DNA from: an uncultured Phycisphaerales bacterium
GTDB lineage: Bacteria > Planctomycetota > Phycisphaerae > Sedimentisphaerales > Anaerobacaceae
Assembly: GCA_937927975.1 (NCBI GenBank)
Contig: CALEZT010000136.1
Span: 1 to 62,002, forward strand
Direction of reading: 5' to 3'
Length of the DNA stretch: 62,002 nt
Part shown: piece after piece, positions 1 through 8,193 of the stretch
How the letters are laid out: each line of letters starts with the position of its first letter
Numbering within the stretch: position 1 is the stretch's first letter
Notes under the pieces: model-generated
Told to the model about the DNA's origin: nothing
What the model saw: the letters and a program-made list of their open reading frames with translations, nothing else
The model's database searches: none
Position numbers and translations under genes: made by a program

Positions 1-54
1 ATACGGCGACCACCTAGGTCTACACTCTTTCCCTACACGACGCTCTTCCGATCT
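1..54 (+). other. Residual Illumina P5/TruSeq adapter
   Basis: The first 54 bases match the Illumina P5 plus read-1 primer sequence, ending in the diagnostic GACGCTCTTCCGATCT, with a few mismatches near positions 15-18. This is library sequence and not genome. Native sequence starts at about 55, so the contig end is artificial and the gene read into it has a false C-terminus. Confidence 0.97.
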
Positions 55-1001
55 TTCGGGAAGACTTCCTCGGGCCGGTATACGTCGCCACGATAGTCAA
101 GCCCCTCCTTGTGGTAGAGCAGACGCGTATGGAAGCCGCTGTAGTCGCGTTCTGCAATAGGTTCGCCGTCGATCAGCATCGTCCGCCGCTCTGATTTCGA
201 GAGGTTTTGATAGCCATTGGGACCCCGACTGTAGAATCGACCACCGTGCTGGAAATCTCCGTTGAAGATGGCCCGCATGATCGGGTTCACTTGATTCCGG
301 GCGACAGGCTGACCGCATGGGTCCAGAATGCTGTAGACCCACGTATGCTTGAAGAGGTGCTGATCGTTGATCGCCTGAATGGCATCCTCCAAATGCCGGA
401 TTATTGCCAGTTCCTTCTCACTCATGGTCGGCGGAAACGGGATGGACTTGCGGGCATACTGGTGACCGGGTTCCGTGCTCTTCGACGGCCGCAAGATCAC
501 CGGAGCGAATTCGCTCGGCTGATACCGCTGGCTGGTGGGTTCATCAAGGGATGGATTCACCACGTCAAGGAAATCCCACTCGCGAGCATCGTGGGCGATA
601 CCGTGACGCAAGGCATATCGAGTCATCTTGCCCGATTGTTCGCTGCCGAGTTGCTTGCGGATAATATCTGCCTGCTCCAATTGATCGTAGATTCGCACAC
701 GTGCCCCGCATCCCTTCCCCGTATCGCGGCTGTCGGCCAGCACCTTCCCGCCCGCCTTATGAGCTACGACCAAATTGGCGATCACGGCTGTGGCAATGTC
801 GCGTTGCTTCTCTCGGTTCCGTTGTCCTAGTGGAAGATCAGGGATGAGTTCCTGATGGACGTACTCTTTGAACCGAGCGGTCGGCTTCACCGGCTGATAG
901 ACCGTTGACGGACGTTTCCGGAGGTTGCCGTCTGTCTCGAACATCGCCTGCCGTCTGGCGTTTCGGCTGGCTTCACCCCTGTGATACTTGCGTTTCATCA
1001 T
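55..1001 (-). CDS. Unrecognised protein, 3' end cut by the contig edge
   Basis: About 315 codons of a basic, Arg/Lys-rich protein that begins with two Met codons; the first is preceded by an AAAGGGA ribosome-binding site. It has no signal peptide or membrane segment. I do not recognise the family. The C-terminal part carries a conserved-looking block containing ERDYSGFHTRLLYHKEG, loosely like motif A of family A polymerases (DYS...). This suggests, without proving, a nucleic-acid enzyme of a mobile element. The last few residues encoded by positions 1-54 are adapter translation and should be discarded. The neighbours are a tiny HTH protein and another small accessory protein, consistent with a plasmid or phage-like segment. 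Confidence 0.6.
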
Positions 1002-1027
1002 GTCGTTTCCCTTTGCGACTCCCTATT

Positions 1028-1091
1028 GAAAACTGGCTGGGGCAGGCGGATAGGGAAATCCGCTTTTCGGCCCGTCGGCCTATCCCCAGCC
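1028..1091 (-). terminator. Stem-loop terminator downstream of the small HTH gene
   Basis: The 8-bp arms GGCTGGGG (1035-1042) and CCCCAGCC (1084-1091) are perfectly complementary and enclose a second small stem (GCGGA/TCCGC). Read on the minus strand, the outer stem is followed by AGTTTTC. It sits between the stop of the HTH gene and the start of the next minus-strand gene, so it would separate their transcripts. Confidence 0.5.
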
Positions 1092-1101
1092 ACTCTCATC
1101 A

Positions 1102-1293
1102 TCACATCCCTTCGTAGATGTCCCCTGGCGGGATGTCTTTCACCCAGGTCCAGACCGTCGTATAATGAACTCCCAGGGCATTGCCAATCTCCGACAGGCT
1201 GTAACCCTTCCTGCGATACTCGCGGGCAATGGGCATCAACTTGGCCTTCCGTGCCCGACGAGGAGTCAGCTTCGGTTCTTTCACTGTGTTCAT
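1102..1293 (-). CDS. Small helix-turn-helix protein
   Basis: A 63-residue basic protein. Residues about 20-55 (REYRRKGYSLSEIGNALGVHYTTVWTWVKDI) form a typical resolvase/transposase-like or Xre-like helix-turn-helix. The ATG at 1293 is chosen because GGAGG lies 7-8 bases upstream; an in-frame TTG 15 bases further up would overlap that site. Proteins of this size act as accessory DNA-binding proteins in mobile elements; the target is unknown. The two neighbours are also small accessory genes. Confidence 0.6.
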   Translation of the reverse strand: MNTVKEPKLTPRRARKAKLMPIAREYRRKGYSLSEIGNALGVHYTTVWTWVKDIPPGDIYEGM

Positions 1294-1322
1294 AATCAGT
1301 ACCTCCAAAGTCGTTTTTATTT

Positions 1323-1328
1323 ATTATA
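1323..1328 (-). promoter_or_regulatory. Possible -10 element of the HTH gene
   Basis: The minus strand reads TATAAT in an AT-rich stretch (1312-1400) that stands out from the GC-rich surroundings, about 30 bases before the start codon. I see no convincing -35 hexamer at the right distance, so this is a weak call. Confidence 0.35.
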
Positions 1329-1462
1329 GAGAAGCTAAAAGATATCCCTATAATTTCGAGGTACGGGCGAGCAGATTCTCTTCGTCCTGTATCGTATACC
1401 TATGGAATTACTACTTTGTCCGCTTCTCGGAAACCTGCGAAAAACGCATCACTTCCCAATAG

Positions 1463-1498
1463 AAAAACCCCGGCCCCCTCCCGATACCCGGCCGGGGC
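1463..1498 (-). terminator. Rho-independent terminator of the gene at 1566-1811
   Basis: On the minus strand CCCCGGCC and GGCCGGGG form an 8-bp perfect stem with a G-rich loop, immediately followed by TTTTTCT. It lies about 70 bases after the stop codon of the upstream gene. This is a textbook intrinsic terminator. Confidence 0.8.
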
Positions 1499-1565
1499 TG
1501 AGATCGGCGATTCTACGAGCTTTAACCCGCGATTTTCGACGGTTTACGGGCATGGTTTGGGCCCC

Positions 1566-1811
1566 CTAAGACCCCTTCTGGAAGGGTCGGACGGCATACA
1601 ACGGGCATCCTATGTCGGTACAGCCTGTGACTTCGGCCCGGACCCATCCGACGCACTGAGCCTTGATCGCGGCGGCCTTCGATCCGTTGACAGCCCGCTC
1701 GTAGGTCCTCCGGCACTTGGGCGGCATCTGCTCCAGACGCTTGGCGATGGCCTGTTGGCGGTCCGGGGTCGTGGTGGACTTCTCTGACTTGATGGTTCTT
1801 ACGCTCGTCAT
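1566..1811 (-). CDS. Small Cys-containing protein of unknown function
   Basis: An 81-residue protein with a clear AGGAG ribosome-binding site. The second half contains KAAAIKAQCVGWVRAEVTGCTDIGCPLYAVRPF, with three cysteines in a C-x13-C-x4-C-like arrangement. The pattern recalls small proteins found in planctomycete mobile regions, but I cannot assign a function. It could bind a metal. It is followed by a strong terminator, so it is probably monocistronic. Confidence 0.55.
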   Translation of the reverse strand: MTSVRTIKSEKSTTTPDRQQAIAKRLEQMPPKCRRTYERAVNGSKAAAIKAQCVGWVRAEVTGCTDIGCPLYAVRPFQKGS

Positions 1812-2028
1812 GCTGCTCTCCTGAAAGTGATGGTAGACAGAAAGCGGACGACGTTCGTAAAACCTGAAAAGGTTGATAAACGATTAACAATTGTCATTAC
1901 AGGACTTGTGATGCAGGCCGAAGCGGAGCCGAAGCCGCACAGTGGGCGAAACGAATCCGCTCGTGGCGCGTCTGTTGCGCGCTTGGCGGCTTGGGTTGGT
2001 CCATTTCTACAAGCCAAGCGTATAGGTA

Positions 2029-2676
2029 TCACCTCGCCGTGTCACACCGACCGCCGGATCGTGATCCGTTCGACGATTCCGTGGCGTTTTGTTCGGCTGC
2101 ACGCACGCCGAGGTCGAAAGCCTGGAGATTCACCGCGGCAAAGGCTGACTTCGTCTTCTCTGCGATCACCCGGCGGAACGTCTCGGCTGGTATCGGCAGA
2201 ACTCCGGTTTGAACCAGCCCTCCCAGCATGACCATGTTCATCGACAAGGGCGATCCGGCCGTCAACGCCAGGGCGGTCGCGTCAAATGCCACAAGGCGTT
2301 TGACCCGGCCGGCCAGCATCGCCAGGGCCGAATCGATCTGGGGGTATCGGGCCTTGCCCATGGCCACGGTGAAAGGCGGCTGCGGGGCGGTATTGCTGAC
2401 GACCACGCTCTGGACGCCGCATTTCTTCGCCGCCCGGATTGTTTCCGCAGGCTCGAAACCCAGCAGCACGTCCGCCGTCCCGTCGGCGATGCAGTAGCCC
2501 TTGCCGTCTCCCAGCAGCACCATGGACTCCACGACGCCTCCGCGCTGGGCCATCCCGTGGAATTCGGACATGCGGGGCGTGATGCCGGCGGCGGCCGCGG
2601 CCTCGCCCAACACGCGGGCCGCCAGGATGTTGCCCTGTCCTCCCACCGCCACGATCATGATACGGATTGTCTTCAT
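2029..2676 (-). CDS. iorB: Indolepyruvate:ferredoxin oxidoreductase, beta subunit
   Basis: A 215-residue cytoplasmic protein of the pyruvate/2-ketoacid:ferredoxin oxidoreductase gamma-type domain family, with the AVGGQGNILAARVLG motif at the N-terminus. With IorA it oxidatively decarboxylates aryl pyruvates (from aromatic amino acids) to aryl-acetyl-CoA, passing electrons to ferredoxin. Its ATG overlaps the iorA stop by 4 bases (ATGA), which indicates translational coupling. The length is normal for the family. The last 20 or so residues are Ser/Arg-rich and less conserved. The pair indicates fermentative amino-acid catabolism in an anaerobe. Confidence 0.93.
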   Translation of the reverse strand: MKTIRIMIVAVGGQGNILAARVLGEAAAAAGITPRMSEFHGMAQRGGVVESMVLLGDGKGYCIADGTADVLLGFEPAETIRAAKKCGVQSVVVSNTAPQPPFTVAMGKARYPQIDSALAMLAGRVKRLVAFDATALALTAGSPLSMNMVMLGGLVQTGVLPIPAETFRRVIAEKTKSAFAAVNLQAFDLGVRAAEQNATESSNGSRSGGRCDTAR

Positions 2677-4538
2677 CGATTCCCTTCCTTTCCAGGTAAC
2701 GCGGCAATGGCCTTCTCGGGACAGACCTGGGCGCACAGGGCACAGCCTGTACAGCGGTCGGCATCGATCTCGATCCGACCGTCGCGTACAAAAAACGCGG
2801 GACAGGCCAGTCTCGTGGTGCAGGCCTGGTGGTTGCGACATTTTTCGGGCTTCACGTGAAGAGGCCGTCTCTTGCGGGACCCGGGAAGGGTCCGCTCATA
2901 CAGAGGGCAGGGCGCCCGAGCGATGAGAACTGACACACCCCGGCAGTCGGCGAGTTGTCGCACGGCCTCGACGGTCTTGCGATAGTGGAATGGGTTGATC
3001 GTCAACACGTTCTCCACCCCCAGCCCCTTCACCACGGCCTCGATGGATATCGGCTTCCTGGGGAGGTTCAAATGGCCCAGATCCACACCCGGGTGCGGCT
3101 GATGACCGGTCATTCCCGTGGTGCCGTTGTCCAGCACGACGAGGAGGAAATCGTGTTGGTTGTAGATCGCGCTGGCCAGGGGCGAAAGACCGCTGTGGAA
3201 AAAGGTGGAGTCCCCGATGAAGGCCACCACTTTGCGTCCCGTGGCCCGCGCAAAGCCCCCCGCGGTGCCGACGCCGGCGCCCATGGCGATCAGGAAGTCG
3301 CCCATGTTCAATGGAGGCAGAAGGCCCAACGTATAGCACCCGATGTCCGTCGGATAGATCGCCTCATCCCCGAAGACCTCGCGGACCGCGACGTAGGTGG
3401 CGCGGTGCGGACATCCAGGGCACAGGGTCGGCGGTCGGGCCGGCGCCTCGGGCAGGTCATCGGTCCGAATCGGGACCGCGGGCGCGAACGGCTGCTGGAA
3501 GAACGAGGCGATGACCTTCTTCACCAGCGTCGGGTCGAACTCGTAGAGCCTGGAGAAGAGCCCCTGGCCCTTGCCCTGGATCGAAAGCGTCAGACCGGCC
3601 CTCTGGGCGCAGTTCCTCACGGCCTCCTCCAAATAGGGTTCGCCTTCCTCGACGACCAGCGTCTTCTCACTCCCTTCCAGGAATCGTTGCGTCAATTGCT
3701 CCGGGAACGGATGCGAAAAGCCCACGCGTAGAACCCGGAACCGATCGGCGATGCGTAACTCGTCCAGGGCATCACTGACGTAGCCGTAGCTTACGCCATT
3801 GCAGACGATGCCCCAGGCGCCGTCGCCCTCGATCCGGTTCCACGGGCCGCTGTCGGCAATCTCCGTCGCCCGTGCGATCTTGTCCAGCAGCTTGGGGTGC
3901 AGGTTGCGCGATACGGCGGGGATGCACACATAGGCGAAGGGGTTCTTTTCAAACCGGCCCTTGGTGATCCTTTGGCGCAATGGGCCAAGAGTCACCATGC
4001 CGCTGGAATGGTTGATACGCGTGGTGGTCCGCAGAATCACCGGCAGCTTGAGCTCTTCGGACAGCTCGAAGGCGTAGGCAGCCATGTCCCTGGCCTCGGC
4101 CACCGTGGAGGGTTCCAGGATCGGCAGGCCGCTGAGCTTGCCATACCAGCGGGAGTCCTGCTCGTTCTGGCTGGAGAACATGAACGGATCGTCGGCCACG
4201 ACGAGCACCAGGGAGCCGACAATTCCCGTATAGGCCAGGGTCATCAAGGCGTCCGAAGCGACGTTGAGACCTACGTGCTTCATGCTGACCATGGTCCTCA
4301 GGCCGCACATGGCGGCGCCCGCCGCCACCTCCAGAGCGACCTTCTCGTTGGCGCTGTACTCGAAATACAGGTCGCTCTCCTGAGAGATCTGGAAGAATTG
4401 CAGCGCGATCTCCGAAGAGGGAGTCCCCGGATAGGCGGCGGTGAATGCGACCCCGGCCTCCAGGGCCCCGCGGGCAATGGCCTCATTGCCCAGCAGGAGG
4501 ACCTGTTCGCCGATGTTGTCCTTCAAAAGCCCATGCAT
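2673..4538 (-). CDS. iorA: Indolepyruvate:ferredoxin oxidoreductase, alpha subunit
   Basis: A 621-residue enzyme. The N-terminal pyrimidine-binding domain begins LLLGNEAIARGALEAGVAFTAAYPGTPSSE. The thiamine-diphosphate domain lies at about 370-540 (CPGCPHRATYV; GDSTFFHSG), and two iron-sulphur motifs occupy the C-terminal 60 residues (CRNHQACTTRLAC and CTGCALCAQVCP). The first motif has irregular spacing, as is usual for IorA. The ATG at 4538 has AAGGAAT about 9 bases upstream. It is the first gene of the iorAB pair and follows enolase in the same direction after a short gap. Confidence 0.95.
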   Translation of the reverse strand: MHGLLKDNIGEQVLLLGNEAIARGALEAGVAFTAAYPGTPSSEIALQFFQISQESDLYFEYSANEKVALEVAAGAAMCGLRTMVSMKHVGLNVASDALMTLAYTGIVGSLVLVVADDPFMFSSQNEQDSRWYGKLSGLPILEPSTVAEARDMAAYAFELSEELKLPVILRTTTRINHSSGMVTLGPLRQRITKGRFEKNPFAYVCIPAVSRNLHPKLLDKIARATEIADSGPWNRIEGDGAWGIVCNGVSYGYVSDALDELRIADRFRVLRVGFSHPFPEQLTQRFLEGSEKTLVVEEGEPYLEEAVRNCAQRAGLTLSIQGKGQGLFSRLYEFDPTLVKKVIASFFQQPFAPAVPIRTDDLPEAPARPPTLCPGCPHRATYVAVREVFGDEAIYPTDIGCYTLGLLPPLNMGDFLIAMGAGVGTAGGFARATGRKVVAFIGDSTFFHSGLSPLASAIYNQHDFLLVVLDNGTTGMTGHQPHPGVDLGHLNLPRKPISIEAVVKGLGVENVLTINPFHYRKTVEAVRQLADCRGVSVLIARAPCPLYERTLPGSRKRRPLHVKPEKCRNHQACTTRLACPAFFVRDGRIEIDADRCTGCALCAQVCPEKAIAALPGKEGNR

Positions 4539-4567
4539 GTGCTCATTCCTTTCCTGCTTCGTGCCGA

Positions 4568-5872
4568 CTACTGCCGGCGTGTGTGTCCCGGGAATGGGAA
4601 CTTGGCGAGAACGGCTCTGTCGCCGAGGCGGCGTTCGATCCGCATCAGTTCGTTGTACTCGGCGACGCGCTCGGATCGGGAGAGCGAGCCGATTTTGACC
4701 TGACCGACGCCGGTGCCGACGGAGAAGTCGGCTTCGAAAGGCAGCTCCGTCTCGCCGGAGCGGTGAGAGATGATCGCGGTCAGACCATGTTCCCGGGCCA
4801 GCTTGATCGTGTCGAGCGTCTCGGTGATCGTGCCGATCTGGTTGGCCTTGATGAGAACGCAGTTGGCGGCGTCGGTCTCAATCCCCTTGCGGACGAGGAT
4901 CGGGTTTGTGGCGAACAGGTCGTCGCCGACGATCTGGACCTTGCCCTCGGTCTTTGCCTTGAGCTGGGCGAAGCCGTTCCAGTCCTCCTCGTCGAGCCCG
5001 TCTTCAATCGAGACGATCGGGTACTTGCGGGTCCAGTCGGTCAGCAGATCGACCATCTCTTCGGTGCTGAGGACCTTGCCGTCGCGGTCGAGGTGGTAGC
5101 CCTCGTCGTCGTGGAACTCGGAGGCGGCCGGGTCCAACGCGATGACGAACTGCTCGCCGGGCTTGTAGCCGGCACGGTCGAGGGCCTCCATGATCAGCTT
5201 GAGCGGCGCCTCGTTGGAGGTCACCGGCGGGGCATAGCCGCCCTCGTCGCCGACGGTGGTGGGCCAGCCGTGCTCGCGGACGATGTCCTTGAGTACGTGG
5301 AAGGTCTCGGCCGCCCAGCGGGAGGCCTCCGCAAAGCTCGGCGCCCCGGCGGGCACGAGCATGTATTCCTGAAAGTCCGAAGAGTTCAGCGCGTGCTTTC
5401 CTCCGTTGAGGACGTTGATCAGCGGCAACGGCATGACGAAAGGCTCATCCGCAGGTTTGCCGCAGAGATCGGCCACGTGCTCGTAGAAGGGCTTGCGATG
5501 GACGATCGCGCCGGCGCGGAGGCAGGCGATCGATACGGCCAGAATCGCGTTGGCCCCCAGGCGGGACTTGTTGGGCGTGCCGTCCAGTTCGATCATGCGT
5601 CCGTCGATGGCACGGAGCTTGTCAACGTCGAAGCCTGCCAGCGCCGGGGCGATGATCTCGGTGATGTTCCGAACCGCCTTCAGAACGCCCTTGCCGTGAT
5701 ATCGCTCGGGGTCTTTGTCACGGAGTTCGAGAGCCTCGTGCCGGCCGGTCGACGCGCCGGAGGGGACCATGCCCGACACCTCCTTGCCATTCTCCAAATG
5801 GACGGTGGCTTCGATGGTCGGGTTGCCTCGCGAGTCCAGCAGTTCCTGGGCGGTAATCGCCGCTATCTTCAT
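4568..5872 (-). CDS. eno: Enolase
   Basis: A 434-residue phosphopyruvate hydratase of glycolysis, interconverting 2-phosphoglycerate and phosphoenolpyruvate with Mg2+. Family motifs are intact: SRGNPTIEATV at the N-terminus, the SGASTGRHEA loop, GDDLFATN, the catalytic-lysine segment LIKANQIGTITET, and SHRSGETE. The residues after SHRSGETE (LPFEADFSVGTGVGQVKIG) differ a little from the common sequence. The ATG at 5872 matches the usual N-terminus (MKIAAITAQELLDSRGNP) and has AAGGGA upstream. Confidence 0.97.
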   Translation of the reverse strand: MKIAAITAQELLDSRGNPTIEATVHLENGKEVSGMVPSGASTGRHEALELRDKDPERYHGKGVLKAVRNITEIIAPALAGFDVDKLRAIDGRMIELDGTPNKSRLGANAILAVSIACLRAGAIVHRKPFYEHVADLCGKPADEPFVMPLPLINVLNGGKHALNSSDFQEYMLVPAGAPSFAEASRWAAETFHVLKDIVREHGWPTTVGDEGGYAPPVTSNEAPLKLIMEALDRAGYKPGEQFVIALDPAASEFHDDEGYHLDRDGKVLSTEEMVDLLTDWTRKYPIVSIEDGLDEEDWNGFAQLKAKTEGKVQIVGDDLFATNPILVRKGIETDAANCVLIKANQIGTITETLDTIKLAREHGLTAIISHRSGETELPFEADFSVGTGVGQVKIGSLSRSERVAEYNELMRIERRLGDRAVLAKFPFPGHTRRQ

Positions 5873-5907
5873 CCTATTCCCTTCAATAAAGTACCTGTGT
5901 CTCTTCT

Positions 5908-7260
5908 CTACATTGTCGGCTTGAGCAGCCTGTTTTCCACGAACTTCGTCGAGTACTGTCCTCTCACGAAGCACTCATGCTCCAGGACCTTCTGATGAAA
6001 CGGGATCGTGGTCTTGATGCCCTCCACCGCAAACTCCCGGAGCGCACGCTGCATCCGGGCAATACACGCCTCACGGTTCTCGTCATAGGCGATCAATTTG
6101 GCGACGAGCGAATCGTAGTAGGCGGGTATCGTGTAGTCCTGATACGCATGGGTATCGACCCGGATTCCCGGGCCGCCGGGACAGCAGAGCCTGCTGATCG
6201 TCCCCGGCGAGGGCATGAACTTGTTGCTCGGATCCTCGGCGTTGATCCGGCATTCGATCGCGTGGCCTGTGGCCTTGATGTCCTTCTGACGGAAGGCGAG
6301 CTTCTCGCCGGAGGCGACGCGGAGCTGCTCTTTGACCAGATCCACGCCGGTGACCATCTCGGTGATCGGGTGCTCGACCTGGATCCGCGTGTTCATCTCC
6401 ATGAAATAGAACTCACCCTGCCCGTTCAGGATGAACTCGACCGTGCCGGCGCCTTCGTAGTTCACGGCCTTCGCGGCCAGAACCGCCGCCTTGCACATTC
6501 GCTTTCGCAACGTCTCGGTCAGCGCCGGCGACGGGGTCTCCTCGATCAGCTTCTGGTATCGGCGCTGAATGGAACATTCCCTTTCGTTTAGGTGCAGCGT
6601 GTTTCCGTGCCGATCGCCCAGCACCTGCACCTCGATATGACGGGCATCGTCGAGGTAACGCTCCATGTAGACCTCATTGTTGCCGAACGCGGCCTGGGCC
6701 TCCGCCTGCGCGGCGCGAAAGCCGGCCAGCAGGCCCTCCTTGTCATGGGCGATCCGCATCCCCTTGCCGCCCCCGCCGGCGGAGGCCTTGATCAAGACGG
6801 GATAACCGATACTCTCGGCGGTCTTCAGGGCCTTGGTCTCGTCCGCGACCGTGCCTTCACTGCCCGGAATCACCGGGACTCCCGCGCTCTTCATGGTCTG
6901 GCGAGCCACCGCTTTGTCGCCCATCCTGCGAATGGCGTCGGGCGACGGACCGATGAAAGTCACATTGTGTTCCCGGCAGATCTCGACGAAGCGGGCGTTC
7001 TCCGACAGGAAACCATACCCCGGATGGACCGCGTCCACATTCGTGGTCTCCATCGCGCTGACGATCGCCGGCACGTTCAAATAGCTGCTCCGGCTGGGCG
7101 CTTCGCCGATGCAGACCGCCTGATTCGCCAGGCGAACATGCAGGCAGTTCCGATCCGCCTGGGAGTACACGGCCACCGTGGCGATCCCCAGTTCCCGGCA
7201 CGCCCGGATGACTCGAACCGCGATTTCGCCACGATTGGCTATGAGGACTTTTTGGAACAT
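5908..7260 (-). CDS. accC: Biotin carboxylase subunit of acetyl-CoA carboxylase
   Basis: A 450-residue ATP-grasp enzyme that carboxylates the biotin on BCCP using bicarbonate and ATP, the first half-reaction of malonyl-CoA synthesis. The N-terminus [25 protein letters not shown], the ATP-binding glycine loop [10 protein letters not shown], and the active-site region [26 protein letters not shown] are all present. No biotin carrier gene (accB) is adjacent. The start overlaps the preceding gene by 22 bases. A related carboxylase such as a pyruvate or propionyl-CoA carboxylase subunit cannot be excluded without a phylogeny. Confidence 0.92.
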   Translation of the reverse strand: MFQKVLIANRGEIAVRVIRACRELGIATVAVYSQADRNCLHVRLANQAVCIGEAPSRSSYLNVPAIVSAMETTNVDAVHPGYGFLSENARFVEICREHNVTFIGPSPDAIRRMGDKAVARQTMKSAGVPVIPGSEGTVADETKALKTAESIGYPVLIKASAGGGGKGMRIAHDKEGLLAGFRAAQAEAQAAFGNNEVYMERYLDDARHIEVQVLGDRHGNTLHLNERECSIQRRYQKLIEETPSPALTETLRKRMCKAAVLAAKAVNYEGAGTVEFILNGQGEFYFMEMNTRIQVEHPITEMVTGVDLVKEQLRVASGEKLAFRQKDIKATGHAIECRINAEDPSNKFMPSPGTISRLCCPGGPGIRVDTHAYQDYTIPAYYDSLVAKLIAYDENREACIARMQRALREFAVEGIKTTIPFHQKVLEHECFVRGQYSTKFVENRLLKPTM

Positions 7261-7643
7261 GATCGAGATCCCTTCTTCCCAGCGTTCGGTTTCGACGCCT
7301 CTTTGCGACTCATCGCCGCGGCCAACGCCGCCACGGCATGGCGCGGCAGTGAGTAGCCGATCATGCTCGGGCGACCCTGCGGATCGAGGCTTCGGATCTC
7401 GATCCGATTCAGGGTATGCGCCGAGACAGCCACAGATCCGCAACGGCAATTCGAAACCGGCAGGTCCCCGGCCCGGAGATCGGCGCCGCCGTCGTTCCAC
7501 CACCGTGACAGGTCTTCGGCCTCCTGCGCGGGCATCACCCAACAGAGATACCGTTCATCATCGGGCCGCTCGAAACAGCGGATTTCGATGCGTCCGTCTT
7601 TGGGCTCGATTTGGATCGGAGAACGTGCGTCATGCTTCATCAT
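7239..7643 (-). CDS. Conserved-looking hypothetical protein between purE and accC
   Basis: A 134-residue protein that overlaps purE by 14 bases at its start and accC by 22 bases at its end, so it is embedded in an operon. AGGGGAT lies just before the first ATG. Residues 1-110 look like a small alpha/beta domain with alternating acidic and aromatic segments ([19 protein letters not shown]). The C-terminal 20 residues are Lys/Ser-rich and run into the accC start. I recognise no domain. The tight overlaps are the main support that it is real. Confidence 0.6.
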   Translation of the reverse strand: MMKHDARSPIQIEPKDGRIEIRCFERPDDERYLCWVMPAQEAEDLSRWWNDGGADLRAGDLPVSNCRCGSVAVSAHTLNRIEIRSLDPQGRPSMIGYSLPRHAVAALAAAMSRKEASKPNAGKKGSRSCSKKSS

Positions 7644-8136
7644 TCATCCCCTGCACGTCGGCATCCGCCTGCTCAACCTGCCGACTCATCTTCTCACGAT
7701 AGGCCTCGAGCTGAGAGGACAGTCTTTCATCCGCCAGAGCCAGGATGGAGACGGCCAGCAAGCCGGCGTTCTGGGCTCCCGCCTTCCCGATGGCGGTCGT
7801 GGCGACGGGTATGCCGCCCGGCATCTGCACGGTCGAGAGCAAGGAATCCAAGCCTCCCAGATCCGAAGTCGTCATCGGCACGCCGATCACGGGCAAGGTC
7901 GTCAGCGACGCCATGACTCCGGCCAGATGGGCGGCCTTGCCGGCGCCGGCGATGATCAGCTTGGTTCCTCGACTTTTCGCCGAGCGTCCGAACTCGTGCG
8001 CTCGATCCGGCGTGCGGTGCGCGGAAATCACACGCAACTCGCAAGGCACATTGAACTCCCGCAGTACCTTCGCGGCCTCGGACATGACTTCCAGGTCGGA
8101 CTTGCTTCCCATGACGATCGATACGAGAGCGGTCAT
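7630..8136 (-). CDS. purE: N5-carboxyaminoimidazole ribonucleotide mutase
   Basis: A 168-residue class I PurE of purine biosynthesis, converting N5-CAIR to CAIR. The motifs MGSKSDLEVM, SAHRTPDRAHEF and AGAGKAAHLAGVMAS are intact and account for substrate binding and the catalytic histidine. No purK follows here; it must lie elsewhere, or the protein is a class II type that uses AIR and CO2 directly. The C-terminal 35 residues are a Glu/Gln-rich helix that overlaps the next gene. Confidence 0.95.
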   Translation of the reverse strand: MTALVSIVMGSKSDLEVMSEAAKVLREFNVPCELRVISAHRTPDRAHEFGRSAKSRGTKLIIAGAGKAAHLAGVMASLTTLPVIGVPMTTSDLGGLDSLLSTVQMPGGIPVATTAIGKAGAQNAGLLAVSILALADERLSSQLEAYREKMSRQVEQADADVQGMNDEA

Positions 8137-8193
8137 TTCTGTCGTTTCCTTTCCAAGTCAGATTGCCTAATGATCTGCGGCCCGTCCCGCACT

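Noticed and set aside
4445..5995. A 516-codon open frame on the plus strand
   Set aside because: It is antisense to enolase, whose motifs are unmistakable.
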